DNA of 64,000 nt, taken from Pyrenochaeta sp. MPI-SDFR-AT-0127 (Eukaryota; Ascomycota; Dothideomycetes; Pleosporales; Cucurbitariaceae). How positions within the stretch are numbered: the stretch's first letter is position 1; every line of letters begins with the position of its first letter. The DNA lies in NCBI GenBank assembly GCA_020747015.1, contig JAGTJM010000014.1:558001-622000 (forward strand), written 5' to 3'. Position numbers and translations under genes: made by a program. The notes under the pieces were generated by a model, which worked only from the letters and a program-made list of their open reading frames with translations, searched no databases and had not been told where the DNA came from. Below are positions 45,171 through 56,764 of the stretch, piece after piece.

Positions 45171-45178
45171 TATGTGTC
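45171..45178 (+). repeat. Right 8-bp target-site duplication of hAT element
   Basis: TATGTGTC, the copy of 34290-34297. Confidence 0.95.
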
Positions 45179-45632
45179 CCAGAGAGTCCAGATTCAGGGA
45201 CTGGGTACTACGGATTCCAGCGTGTAATGAACAATGTCGCAATAAGTTTAACGAACACGTAAGAATTCCGTCTATTAACTGTCTATAAATTAAGTTTTCT
45301 AATCGGAGAGTAGGTTGAGGAGAAACCTGAGAGGCGTGGAACCTGTTTCTGGAGTTGCTGTCTCTACCGAGCAATTCATTAACGTTGATATTCGCTGGTT
45401 CTTCTTTCCAATATTACTATGGCTTATTGACACAATTCTTCTGGGCGTAACAATTCATAGAACTTGGGCACTAGGCATGCCATCCTGGAAATCTTCAACC
45501 ATTCCATTATTGGAATGTAACGGCCCAGACAAACAACTCCGCTCTCGAAAGGATATGAAAGAACGAGCAAGAAGCTCATATATTCAACTGAAGGCAGAAC
45601 AGGGAGTTTGGTATCTTGATAAGACACAGTGA
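45179..45632 (+). pseudogene. DUF3176 membrane protein, 3' part displaced by hAT
   Basis: Carries on the reading frame broken at 34297. Directly after the right duplication the codons read PESPDSGTGYYGFQRVMNNV, then ISLTN. An intron at 45259-45310 (GTAAGA...AGAG) leads to LRRNLRGVEPVSGVAVS, a TM segment (RWFFFPILLWLIDTILLGV) and PSWKSSTIPLLEC, the usual C-terminal features of DUF3176 proteins. Joining this part to exons 1-3 with one copy of the duplication keeps phase and would give about 720 residues, normal for the family. Standing alone it lacks a start. No stop or RIP-like decay is visible in it. Confidence 0.9.
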
Positions 45633-46399
45633 GAAGCTAAATCTGTTCACACATCCATCTAGACCTGTGCACGGCCATTTCCTCATAAAGAAAATAATCA
45701 TGAGAATAGCGAGATCTTCAATAATTGGTATCAGCGCAATCTATCACATAAAACCCGTCATTTGTAATGCCAATGAGTAGCTAGTATTTGGACGATGCAT
45801 CCATATGGACATGAGAGCCTCGCCAGTTGGCATGGCCGAACCCACCCCGATGAATTGCAATAACGAAGTATGCTACTTGACTGCAGCAATGACAAAGCAG
45901 AGTCGAACACTATGGCGAGAATGCTTGATTAGCCTATCCCAGAACAGATTCGCACGTGGTGAGAGAACACTAAAGCCCTCTTGGTGGCAAAGAGGCTGCG
46001 CCCACATTGAAGTCTTGAATTCAGTCCAGAATTTGTTACACCAATCGCCGGGGAATCAAATCGACCAGGCATTGAGCAGCGAGCGTAAAGTTACTAGAAG
46101 AGTTATAAGAGATGCGCCCATCAATTCTTCGCATTCGTCGTTAATGATGATCTACTAAACAAATAGTAATGCTACCGAAGAGAATGCAATCATTACCTCG
46201 TGATGTTCTCTATATTTCACATTTTTCAGACTACAAATTGTCGACATGCACGTGAACCGTGCCAGCTTTTTGTACAAACTACCGACGGAGCGAAGAAACA
46301 AAACATTGTGCGCAGTAAACACGATCATAGAACATAGAGACTTTCCTACAGATGATTCTCTATATGAACCAATGAGGCCATATGGCAGTTATTGCGGGA
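45633..46399. other. Intergenic gap
   Basis: About 770 bp between the DUF3176 remnant and a convergent minus-strand gene. A 117-residue plus frame (45805-46158) has no recognisable domain. Positions 45879-45906 match 30993-31020 at 25 of 28 bases. Confidence 0.45.
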
Positions 46400-48890
46400 C
46401 TAGTAGTACGTTTTGCTCTTCCTTTCGGGTTCGATCTTAAAGTCAATGAAGCGATACACCGGCTTATCGTAAGTTCGATCATAGAAGACGAGCTTCACAG
46501 TGTCTATGCCAGGACGTTTGGCATGGAACTTGAAGCGATAGGCAGTCGTGATGGTCTTCTCATTCTCATCCTGCACGAACTTTTCTTCGTATACCCAGTA
46601 ATCCTTTTCCATTTTTGCACGCTCACCGCTCTCGTAGTCGAGTAGGAAAATGTTCTACACAGCGAAGTTAGATCCTGGAGGAAGCAAAATTGTCACGATT
46701 TGCGAGGTACTTACTCCAGTGGTGTACGACCAGTCAACATCGAGACAATGCTCCACCTAGACATGATATTAGCCACATGTGCTTGACATATAGGTTTGGG
46801 ATTAATACTTGGACAAGATAGGATGACACTCGGCCAACCTCAGTCTTGATGACATGATGCCTCTTTGGTTGGCCTTCACGGGCAGCGAAGCCATCCGCAA
46901 GCTCGTTGCCAACCCAAATCGCATTGCCTTTCCTTAAAGCAATTTCTCGGACCTTGGACACCACGCTCACAAGTGAGGGCCCATCCAGGCCAGCAGACTG
47001 ACAATCAATCAGGAAACGTCCTGCAATTGCTGTAGCATGCCATATATTCTCGCGCTCACCACTCACGGTCCGATCCGTCGCGAGTTGCTTCAAGGTCGGA
47101 CCTTCGTGGAAATCTCCATCGGCATACATACCGGACCTTTCGGCAGCAGCCCGCTCGAAGGAAGGGTATACACGTAAATACAATAGTGCAGGAACACCAT
47201 CTGCTTTGAGAGCCCAGGTGACTTCACCATGATCCGCACCGCTTCTCTCAATTACAGTTGCACCAGTGTCGGTCTCGGGCTTCTCCACCGAATCAACCCG
47301 GCAGATATCTGAGTTTTTGGTTTCCTCAATCAAGGTAGAATTGAGAGTAGGGATATCAAGCGAAAAGTTTTTATCATCCAACTCGTGATTCAATTCATCT
47401 GGTACTCTCGTCCAATCCGAACCTTTGAGCATAAGATCATGGACCTCTCCAAGGATTCCACCGTGGCGATCCGAAACTGGGTCTTTGACGAATGTAGGAT
47501 TATCAGGATTGGCAGAGTATTTGCTAATGTCGACATCAGCAACTCGCTTCTCAGTAGTGGCATCCCTGAAAGTCGATGGGTAAGTACCAGGGGTTTGGTC
47601 GATTGCAGCAGTCAGGTAAGCTTTCAGGTCCCCACGTTCAGCGAAAGGTCCACCAGTGTATGGTCCCGCACACGCATCATAGATGCGATCTCGGAACTCT
47701 AGAAAGACGTGGCTTGTGAAGTAAGACCTATTGCGATCCGTTGGTGAGATGTAAAGTTCTGGTACTTTTTTGAATGTCTTTGTAAACGGATTATTGCATT
47801 TGACCTCTTTGCCACTCGCGTCCTTGCCAAAGCCCACAAGAGCAGAGTCATGCAAGAAGCCAAAGGGCTTCATGAAATAAGCACCCAGGCTGTTCCGATC
47901 GTCCTCATCTATGCAAGCAAAGCTCATACAGATGCCAAGGATGCCAGTTTGATCCATGCAGTTCACAGTCGGTGGATTTTTCTCGTATTGTGGCCCGTAG
48001 ATCTTCATGACAGCCTCGGGAGCTGACTTGTTCAAGATTGTCCATATGCGCAGGAATTTTGTGAGCTGGGTTCTGTAACCTGCTCCAGCTGTGAAAGAAT
48101 AGCTGCCACCGCTTCTGTCGTAAATAAATCCACTTTCGAAGACCCTGCGAGTGATGGCTTTGAGATATGGATAGTCGGAGGCCTCGGACGCCGCTCGCTT
48201 GTGTTGCGGTCCTAGAGCAAACCGAAGCAAGTCGATAGGGATGCCCTCATGACGCAAACATTTCGGCAGGGCCGGGCAAATAGCATAAAATTCGACCTGG
48301 GGCTGATCCTTAACCTGATAATTCCGAACGTTGAAGCCCCGCCCTTCGTAGCCTGTCCCATCCAGAGCCTTTCCACTTGGTGTTGACACAATTGTGAGTT
48401 CGAATCGTAGCCTGCCTACAAAGGCCCACGGCTCTTCACTCTCACGATAAGAGTAGACACGCTTGAAGTCCACGTTTGAGAATTCGAAGTTTATAGCCGG
48501 TTTTCCCACGGTTTGAAAGCTGAAGAATCCTGTCTCTGTCGTAAGAGCGAATTCCTCCCATGAGCCATCGCGCTCCTCCGCAAAAGCTTTCACGATGAAC
48601 CCACGGCGGTCTTGGTTCCGAATTTGCTCAAGCGTTGGATGTACTCTGTGATCAGATACCGCTGAATTCGTACTGTGAAAGTCTTCCTCCGATTCTATGC
48701 CCTCTACACCCAGCGTGAAATTAAACTTCTTCTCAGATAGAGCGTTGAATACCATCACCTTAGCTCCATTCTCTTTATTCCATAGCTCTTTGTTATTATA
48801 CGAAGAATTTGGGAGGCATCCTCGCGCGTCTACGGCGGGATACAGTTGTGAGTTTGACAGCCACAAGCCGCGGATAGACCATTGACTCAT
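46400..48890 (-). CDS. Large protein of unknown function (792 residues)
   Basis: Three exons: 48890-46809, 46756-46715 and 46654-46400. Introns 46808-46757 (GTATTA...TCTAG) and 46714-46655 (GTAAGT...TGTAG) both keep phase; the middle exon is only 42 nt. The start MSQWSIRGLWLSNSQLYPAV shows no signal peptide or TM segment. The protein is soluble, mixed alpha/beta in appearance, with Cys-containing stretches (CPALPKCLRHEG) and a charged C-terminus (DYWVYEEKFVQDENEKTI, then RFIDFKIEPERKS). I do not recognise a family. The long uninterrupted frame and clean splicing make it a real gene. Nothing around it indicates a role. Confidence 0.75.
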
Positions 48891-51039
48891 GACGAGGATA
48901 TTGTTGCAACGATGGAGAAATGGCAGATTATGAAGGTGCAGCAGATCTGAGCGGATTTAAAACCTGGCCGTGCAGATTCTGGTCCTTTTCGAGGCACGAA
49001 AGGCAGCCATTATATGTTTTTGCCTAGCAACAAGCCGGACCATTGTTTGCGTCGGATTCACCGACACTTCTACAGACATCTCCAGGTCGTTCCGCGGGCA
49101 TATCTAGTGAAATACGAGCTTCGTCGTAGCTGGGCATGTTCAATTACTCGAATCTGTCCACTTGCACGTATCGAGAGGAGTTGTGAATCACCTTGCAGGT
49201 AGTTGAGGTCCGCTTCGGCAGATCCGAGTTGCGCTAAGAAGCTCAGGTGAAGTTCAATAGTTTGTTTGCTCGAATCTGGCATTATGGAGACCTTTTCGCT
49301 AGCTTTCACTTCTGGCTGCATGTTCGAGCCGAAAGGATGGATTGTGGCTGAAAAGTATGCTTGTTGTTGGCTGGTGAGTTGGGGACGCGTAGCGAGCCGC
49401 TGGAGGCGGCATCTAGATTCGTTGTCCTGACCCACATGGGCTGTCTGATCAGCTGGAGACACGAATCAGAGCACAATCGCAAGACCGAAATCAACGTAAC
49501 CTCATTCAGATGATTCGTAACGAAAATGTGCAGATGTGCACATTGATTACAATACCGCGCCTCCAAAATTTCCCCATATTTCATCAATTAGGGCTCACGC
49601 ATTTACTTGCAGCGCTCCAACAGCAGTTCTCTCAAAAGACACTTATCCAGGTGGTTGAACGATCATAACATTATGTGTGCATCGCTGCGCATTTCGCCAA
49701 GCAAGGCCGTATAGTGCTTCGTATACTCGAATGCTATGATTCAAAAGTCGCACAAGGAGCGGTCTGTATGTTGCGTGACTATTATTCAATCTCCAAGTAG
49801 ACAGCTTAAGATGCTTGAACACCTCAGAACTTTCTCTTGATATAATTGTGTGTAGCTTCCAATGATAAAGCCAAATCGCCGCTTGCACTTGTCGAGCGTG
49901 TAGTACCACGGTGGCCATATCGGTACCTAAGTTTGTGGGAGGTATCATAAGACGAAGGAGCAAGAACGGCGGAGTTCGGGCTAATACCTGAAGGCATGAG
50001 GGCAGGTACATATAGACAAAGCTGAGCATTAAGGAGACTCAATGTATAGCGGACACAACACTGATGGCAACGCGTCTCTACGAGCCTTGGAACAACATTA
50101 CACATACAAGGTTTCGAGTACAGCATACACACAGGATCAGCAATTTGATAAACATAAATACAGACAAAGATGTCACTTCTTGAGTCAGAATGTGCATATT
50201 CGTATATAGAAGCCAGTCCACGCGAAAAGTGAGGGGACAGCTGGCTAAATCACGGGCATAACTTAGTGAAGCTGGGCGGTGCCGATATCTTTTCGGCTAA
50301 GGGTTGGCGGCCAATGAGTTACTGTGCTCGTGCGCGATATCCGTCCCGAACACCATCTGCGACACCACCAAGAATGAGGCTGTAGAGCCACCCATAATAG
50401 CTACTCTCCTTCTTTTTTGAGATTCAGTCTACGTAAAAAGGTGCTTGCGATCAATCGTACTATTTGAAAAGAATCTTTGGCTTGCTATAGCGGCCGGCGC
50501 GTACGAATTTTAGTGTTGGAGCAGATGGTGCTTTTGCAGGCTCCCTACCACCTGCACCATCGCTACACTATTTCTGACGCTTGTTTTTGGAGGCATTTTG
50601 CTTTGAGACTGGCATCTTGCCTCTTCAGGACAACTGTATATCTTTTGCAGCACTGCAAGCTCGTTGTTCTTCCTACCCTGCGGGCGCGTTCGGCTGCTGC
50701 AGTAGCCCTCTCCTTTACGACCTTGGCTTTCACCTTCACCACACGCTTCTCATCTGCGAGCTGCTGCCTATATACGGCAGCTTTACCTTTAAGCTCCTTC
50801 CTGTCAGCTTCATGAAACTGGTCAGACTGCCTCACTACGTACTCTTACTCTCGCTCATAGGCTCCCTAGCTACCTCAGACGCGAAATTTTGTATCATCTC
50901 TCTCGTAGGAGGTAGCCCTCACCCTGTTAAGTCCCCAATGCCATTCTTTATTCAACTTCGATTCCCAACAATGCAATTATATTTTAGCACGACCTTCTCT
51001 GTCATGAGGCATCGCTTTTCTAACTCAAGAGCGAGGACT
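48891..51039. other. Intergenic region with one transposase relic
   Basis: About 2.1 kb. A minus frame of 130 residues at 49070-49462 has no domain I recognise. A DDE-transposase-like C-terminal fragment lies at 50563-50835 (listed separately). No other structure was seen. Confidence 0.45.
50563..50835 (-). pseudogene. Relic of DDE (pogo-like) transposase C-terminus
   Basis: Reads RKELKGKAAVYRQQLADEKR, then KERATAAAERARR, ending KRQDASLKAKCLQKQASEI. The Lys/Arg/Ala/Glu-rich coiled tail resembles the C-termini of fungal pogo-like DDE transposases. Upstream sequence on the same strand is broken by stops, and no catalytic DDE core or terminal repeats were found. Assigned on composition and pattern only. 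Confidence 0.4.
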
Positions 51040-52212
51040 ATGTCGTCACTTGCTACCGGGCACGTACTTCCCGGTGGTAAATGGAACTACCGCATCCTCG
51101 AAATTGTACAAGGAGACAAGACCCACACGTCCACGGTCTACAAAGCGAAGATTGTACCCAATAAGACCTCTCATGATGTTCCGCAGTGGTTGGTCACCCT
51201 CGATCAACTTAAGAGCATCCAACGCTGATACGGCTGCTGAAGGTCTTTCATCAAAGGAGCATCGCAGGACAATGCGATAGTCATGGAAAATCTCAATCGT
51301 GAATGCCAAAGCTATCTTTTGCCTGGAGTCGCTTCGTCTACCTGTTTCCGGAAATTGTACGATGTGGTCGATACCAGTAGTGAAGCGGCTATTAGCGACA
51401 AGTATGTCGCATTGGAATGGCTAGAAACCACTCTTGCACAGGTAAAATACCAACCTGGCAAGCACACTTATGTTCTTGTGGAGAAAGTTCTGAGTGCAGC
51501 ATTGCATAGCTGCGTCGTGCTAGAAAGCCATGACCACGTCAATACAGGTATGGATTACGAACGTGGCTGCTTGAAGCCGCATTGCATCTGCTGAGAAGCC
51601 TAGACTACAAACCCGCCAACATCTTACTTTCTGGAATTGGGACTAGTCAAATCACGGCCAAGGTGGGAGACTTGGGGCTTGGTACGCAACTGTCTTTAAT
51701 TGAGGAGGCTATGTATGCACTGACACTGTATAGTTTTCCCTTCTGGCCAACGTTTCAACGCCCAGCCATACGCTATGCGTGCCCCTGAAGTATTCCTCGG
51801 TCATGCATACACCAAACCATCGCAAGTCTGGGCGATCGCTGCGACACTACTTTGTTGGATCAAGCCTGGAATCCTGGGTGTATGGGATAGCCCTCATTAT
51901 CTCATTAATCAGGCGTGGTCAATGGCAAAGATCAAGAGACTCTTTCCACACTGGCGTATTCCGACTCCGGATGAGGTGGAACTTGATGAGCTCAAGATTG
52001 CGGTCGAACATGCTGTTAACATGAGTAAAGAAGTACCGGAGCTACTAGATATTCTGCCGCTGGAGCAGATGATACAAGCGATTGAGATGCCACAGGGATT
52101 GAGAGATCTCCTTCGCCTGATGATGGTTGTCGACCCAAGCGCAAGGCCTTCCGCTTCATCTGTACTGGCTTCGAAAGACTTTCGGGGTTTTCAGGAACAC
52201 GTCAGCGTCTAA
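51040..52212 (+). CDS. Divergent protein kinase-like protein, copy 1
   Basis: Eukaryotic-type kinase fold of a divergent fungal family, 336 residues. Exons: 51040-51188, 51243-51547, 51604-51681 and 51734-52212. Motifs: VYKAKI in the N-lobe; a Lys in FIKGAS at the VAIK position; catalytic loop HVNTDYKPANILL, keeping Asp, Lys and Asn; DLG in place of DFG; MRAPEV in place of APE; and the kinase C-lobe ending (MMVVDPSARPSASSVLAS). The start MSSLATGHVLPGGKWNYRIL was picked by comparison with copy 2. Exon 3 is 78 nt in both copies and the first three introns are at equivalent places in the same phase. Catalysis is possible; the substrate is unknown. Confidence 0.8.
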
Positions 52213-53087
52213 TTTCCTTGGGTTAAACTCCGCATTATCACTGCAATTACCTAGAGTTGCGGATATTTGATAACTCATCATGTTCACAGATTTACAGATT
52301 TCGACGACTGTCAACTCTCTCTGATGTTCAGACTAGATTTCGATACGTTCAAAATTTCATGGCTCTGGGAGTCTGTTAGTCGGTTGCTTTTGCCTTGCAC
52401 GATGAAAGGCAGTCTGAGTTCAAAGGATTCATCACAGAGCTGTGGTCCTCCAATGGTCACCCACCATACTTCTGTGTTTACCCACACGTTATTTGCTGTC
52501 TCTTTACAAATTTCGTATCTCTAACATTTCAGATGCAGTGTTCCTTGATTCTCTCGGCTTTGGCATCAGCACTGTCACGATCGCGAACGCCAATATTGTC
52601 CTGGCCGACTTGTCGCCGGCCATGCCGTCGGACTGTGCCACATTCACTAAAGGTCGCTCAATTCCCTTCATGTTTCATTCATGGATCTGATCACAAAACC
52701 AAATCATATATTCGGTGTGTCGTAATGCGCGTCTACATCACAACGGCCTGAGGGAACGCTTTCTTGAAGAACGAGCTCCAGCCATAGCTAAATTCAACTG
52801 AAGTCAACGTTTCGGCATCCTCCAGTAATGGTTCTGCTGAAAAGCAACTCAACTAGCGAGTAAGTCTTTTCTGATTGGAATGCCATCCGCGTGATGTCAT
52901 GGTGTCAAAGAGTAGACCCCATCCGCATTGGATACTGGCAGTAGATGAAGCATTAAAGTATATAAGTGCGTTCATTCGCAACCTTAATGTTCAGCCAGCA
53001 TCCCAACAAATCTTCTTTCACTCTTATCATCGCAATCAAAAATCACGAACTTCGTATCACGGCATCTTCAAACTCAAATCCACAACC
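52213..53087. other. Intergenic region inside kinase/small-protein module 1
   Basis: About 875 bp separating kinase copy 1 and small protein A. Frames here are short and unconvincing. Promoter and leader of the small gene are expected at the right end. Confidence 0.45.
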
Positions 53088-53505
53088 ATGTCACTTATCG
53101 ACCAAGTCTTCAACAAAGCTCTATCGAAGAACATCTCCGTCTACCTCTCTGAGCCTGGAGATGAGTTTAAACGCATTCCGGTGCCATCGACCAGGCTTTG
53201 AAGGCAGCTGCTCCCTAAAAGGTCAAGCGTAGTTTTGAGAGCGGCGCTTTATTCAAGAATGACGACATGAAGCTGATGGAGCGTGTCGTGGTCACGTAAT
53301 TTACCTTCTGTCGAGGTTCTTTCATACGCTGACTGTAGCCAGGAACATGTCGCACCAGAGCCCGGGTGATCCAAACGCCCACTACTCCGTCCAGGGTGAG
53401 ACCGGCAATGGTACCAAGGTCAAAGGCAAACATGTCGCTGAGAACCCCTCCAATCAGACAGCAAGTCGTCTCCTAAATTTGATGCACTGTTCACTAACTT
53501 CATGA
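53088..53505 (+). CDS. Small two-part protein A, paralogue of 59175-59623
   Basis: About 109 residues if read as three exons: 53088-53180, 53222-53295 and 53343-53505. The start is MSLIDQVFNKALSKNISVYL. The second intron (53296-53342, GTAATT...GCCAG, 47 nt) sits in the Thr codon after MERVVV. The last exon has MSHQSPGDPNAHYSV followed by KVKGKHVAENPS. The first intron (41 nt, 53181-53221) is short. Its sequence would encode AIDQALKAAAP, resembling AIDSV in paralogue B, so the alternative is a frameshifted pseudogene. No signal peptide or TM segment. Family not recognised. Confidence 0.5.
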
Positions 53506-54758
53506 GCAGCAAGCCAGTTGAGTATCTTTCACATGGTCTCGATTAGTTGGCTCTTGTTGTGATACCTGTTCCAAGCCAGTCTGTCCTTACCAATCGTTAG
53601 CAAGAACGTTTTCTAGAAGTGTAGACGGCTATGTGGCAATACCATAACACCACATTCTCCATTGTTACTTATTAGCAACGCTCGAGAGATGTTGTAGACT
53701 TCATTAAAATCAAACGCGTACACTACTTCATTCCAACTCGTTCTCTGTTCCTTTCTTATCAGTTATCAAACAGTGGATGACTATCTTCCGTCCAAGCGAA
53801 ACAAATGTGTCTCAACCAATCTTAAGCATAAACTTACTGCACAATTCTGATGAGGTATTTTTTTCAAGCATGCGTGCCAATCCCCACCAGACGGGCAGTA
53901 AGAAGTGGTATTGTGATCCATTGGACAAAGCAGTGAGAGAGCAGAGAAGAACTAGCGAAGCTGAAGAAGAATGCAATGTGTGTAAGAAACGTGGGTATAC
54001 TGGAAGCTAATTGGAGATAACCAGCCCTAATGGCTGCAGAAATAGATACAAGCATGATGGCGCTCAGAGGTCTGCAGGCTAGTTCTGGGTTTTCATTTTA
54101 GGGAAATAGGCAAATTGGCCGAAACAAGTTAGTGGGGTGTAGTGCGCGTGACGGTTTTGTGTGTACTGAAATCAGAAATGTGTACATCAGGTTCCCTGAA
54201 AGGGTACCTCGAGAGACGGTGAAGCGGACAGGAGAACCTGTTTTCAACGTCCCATGGTCGTATGTGGAAGCGATTGTTGTTATATATATATATATCGTTT
54301 TGCAAATCTTCTAAAACAGACAGCTGCGACAAATGCCACGATGGCCACATATGCCTGTATGCAAAAGCAGAGCTTGCTCCACCGCAACAGCTGTTTGACT
54401 AGTCTTTCCGATTCGCGTTGCAAGTGAAAGGAAAGTTGTCCATGCCTAGGATAGCGGGGCTTGTTGAGTTACGCACGGTGGCCAAAAATCATCCGAGAAC
54501 CGAATGCTAGCGAAGACATGGCATATTCTGCCTACGCGCTGGTTGAATAATAGCTCAGGGCGTTCCACGAGGTTTGCAATAACATCAACTATCGCTCGGT
54601 TGATGCGCCACATCTACGAGATAGCTCCAAGGTGTGCTTTTTGGAGCTCAGCAATGTTGACAGACATCATTTCGCCACCATTGAGTAGGCAGTTGTGCTT
54701 GCCTCTTCGTTTTGCTTGTTTTCGACATACCATCCTACTGAAAATCTCTTACGGTCCA
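53506..54758. other. Intergenic region
   Basis: About 1.25 kb. A 77-residue plus frame at 53777-54010 ends with the Cys pair CNVCKKRG, but no family is recognised. A short TA repeat lies near 54280-54292. Confidence 0.4.
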
Positions 54759-56047
54759 ATGAGGAGATGTACTTCAACTTCCAAGTATTCACGAGTAGCA
54801 TCAGACCACGCTCCTGCTCTGAAGATCCCCTGTACGGCCAATGATCCGATTGAAGATATCGAGCCGTTCGAGCGGTACGCTGCTGGAGACTACTGTCCGG
54901 TTCGAATCGGCGACCAAATATGTTCATCTCGTTATCAAATTGTGCACAAGCTGGGCCATGGGACTTCTTCCACCACATGGTTAGCACGTGACGAGCGTTT
55001 GGCCAAGTACGTTGCGATCAAGTTCGCCATGTCGGAACTTAACCGTCCGATTGAGAGCACCATGATGAGAATTCTGCGACATGGGAGAAGATTCAGTGAG
55101 AAATTGCATGCCGACATTGCCATGATACCAGAGGTACTGGATGAGATCGAAGTGGAAGGCCCGGAAATCCGAGGTACGACGAGGAAACATCACTGCCTCG
55201 TCACCACACCAGCAAGAATGAGCATTTCAGAAGCGCGAGAAGCCTCTAATGACCGGTTGTTTCAGCCCTTGGTAGCTCGTGCCATTGCTGCTCAGCTTAT
55301 CCAAGCTGTTGCCTTCATGCACTCTTGTGGCATTGTTCATGCAGGCAGGTGATCAGGCTGGTCGCACTGAAATCTCGTCGCAATTTGCTCACTACAATTT
55401 TAGATCTTCACAAGGGCAATATACTTCTTCGCCTGTCCAATTCCGTTGATAGCCTTACTCCGAACCAACTCTATGAGAAGTATGGGCAACCTGAGATCGA
55501 ACTAATGTCACGGTTGGACAGACAACCGCTGGACCAGTGGGTGCCTCCTCACGGTATGTTACCAATTTGGTTTGAAGGTGCTAGTGACACTATCTCGCTC
55601 GCTGACTCGCACATCTTCTTATCCGACTTTAGCGAATCATTTCAGTCGACAATTGGCGTATGACGATCTTTACATACGCCCTTCGTATTACGACCCCCGG
55701 AGATACTCTTAGAGCCAACGCCATATTTTTCGTTCCCCGCTGAAATCTGGAGTCTTGCATGCGCGATCTTCGCCATCATGGGTCAGCGACCCTTGTTCAA
55801 AATTCGGTTCCCAAGTGCAGACCGAATTCTTGAAGGACTTGTTGACAAATTCGGTGTTTTTTCGAAGGAGTGGTGGGAGGTTTTGGCAAACCGCCATCAA
55901 TATTTCGACGATCAGCTTCGAAGAGTTGATGGATCTCCCCGTCGCCCTTTGGAACAACGGTTGGTGGATGCAATTCAGAAGCCACGAAAACAACCTGCAA
56001 TGGCAGAAATGACCGAGGAAGAGAAGCAAGCATCATTGTACTTTTGA
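54759..56047 (+). pseudogene. SRPK-like protein kinase with in-frame stop
   Basis: Related to fungal SR-protein-kinase-like expansions. Met 54759 (MRRCTSTSKYSR) precedes the typical YCPVRIGDQICSSRYQIVHK, a Gly-loop (LGHGTSSTTWLARD) and VAIKFA. The catalytic loop HADLHKGNILL forms only if the intron is 55345-55403 with a GC donor (GCAGGT...TTTTAG). DFS replaces DFG in LSDFSESF. A TGA at 55661-55663 interrupts the frame at codon 282. Reading resumes in the same frame with HTPFVLRPPEILLEP, FPAEIWSLACAIFAIMGQRP and the C-lobe to 56047. One C-to-T change (CGA to TGA) would explain it. Full length would be about 409 residues. Probably inactive as it stands. Confidence 0.75.
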
Positions 56048-56764
56048 GGTCAATGTTATCATTCAGGCCAGACGACCGACCTTCAGCGCAACAAATTCTT
56101 GGGTCCAGTTGGATGCAGACATGGGCAAAACCGGCGTTTGATTCGATCAAGAACAATCTTAAAAATTGGATTACTCCCAGCTAATTATACGAATAACATG
56201 TTCCTGAGTCGTATCGTTATCTTCAGCTGCTGCTGTCTCCTCCGAATCGCAGCTCCAATAGAGTTCTTGTTTTATACTTTACTTCGTCGCTCGGAGCTTC
56301 TTAAGCACATGTCATTAAAAGCTCGATACGGCGTTATTATTTGAATTTCATCGAATCCTCACTGTTTGCGACTCAATAACTTTTTCCATCTGGAGCTCCT
56401 GCAAATCGATCGCCTTAAGTTGCTATGGTTCGACGATGAGACCAACAGATACAACACTATAAATGCCTTCTCTCTTTCCGTGTGAGGTAACCTAAAAGTC
56501 AAAGAACTATTTGCTTTATGAAGATGACTGCTACTAATGCACGCTAAGGACGGTGGAGTCGCTGGTGGTCATGGACGGGAACCTGGAGTTGGAATGACCA
56601 GCGCCTGTCTTTCGCTAGACTAGCGTGGTATTATCGCCGGGTCAAAGCTTGGCGGCCCTGCCAAGGACCGTGCCGCAACACTGCTACTGTTTGCCAATTG
56701 TGCCACCAGATCTCTCGCACTTTGCACACAAATTTTCCTCTTACTTCCCGCTTTCTTCGTATTC
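56048..56764. other. Intergenic region
   Basis: About 720 bp between the SRPK-like remnant and kinase copy 2. No gene or repeat was recognised; the promoter of kinase copy 2 is expected here. Confidence 0.45.
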
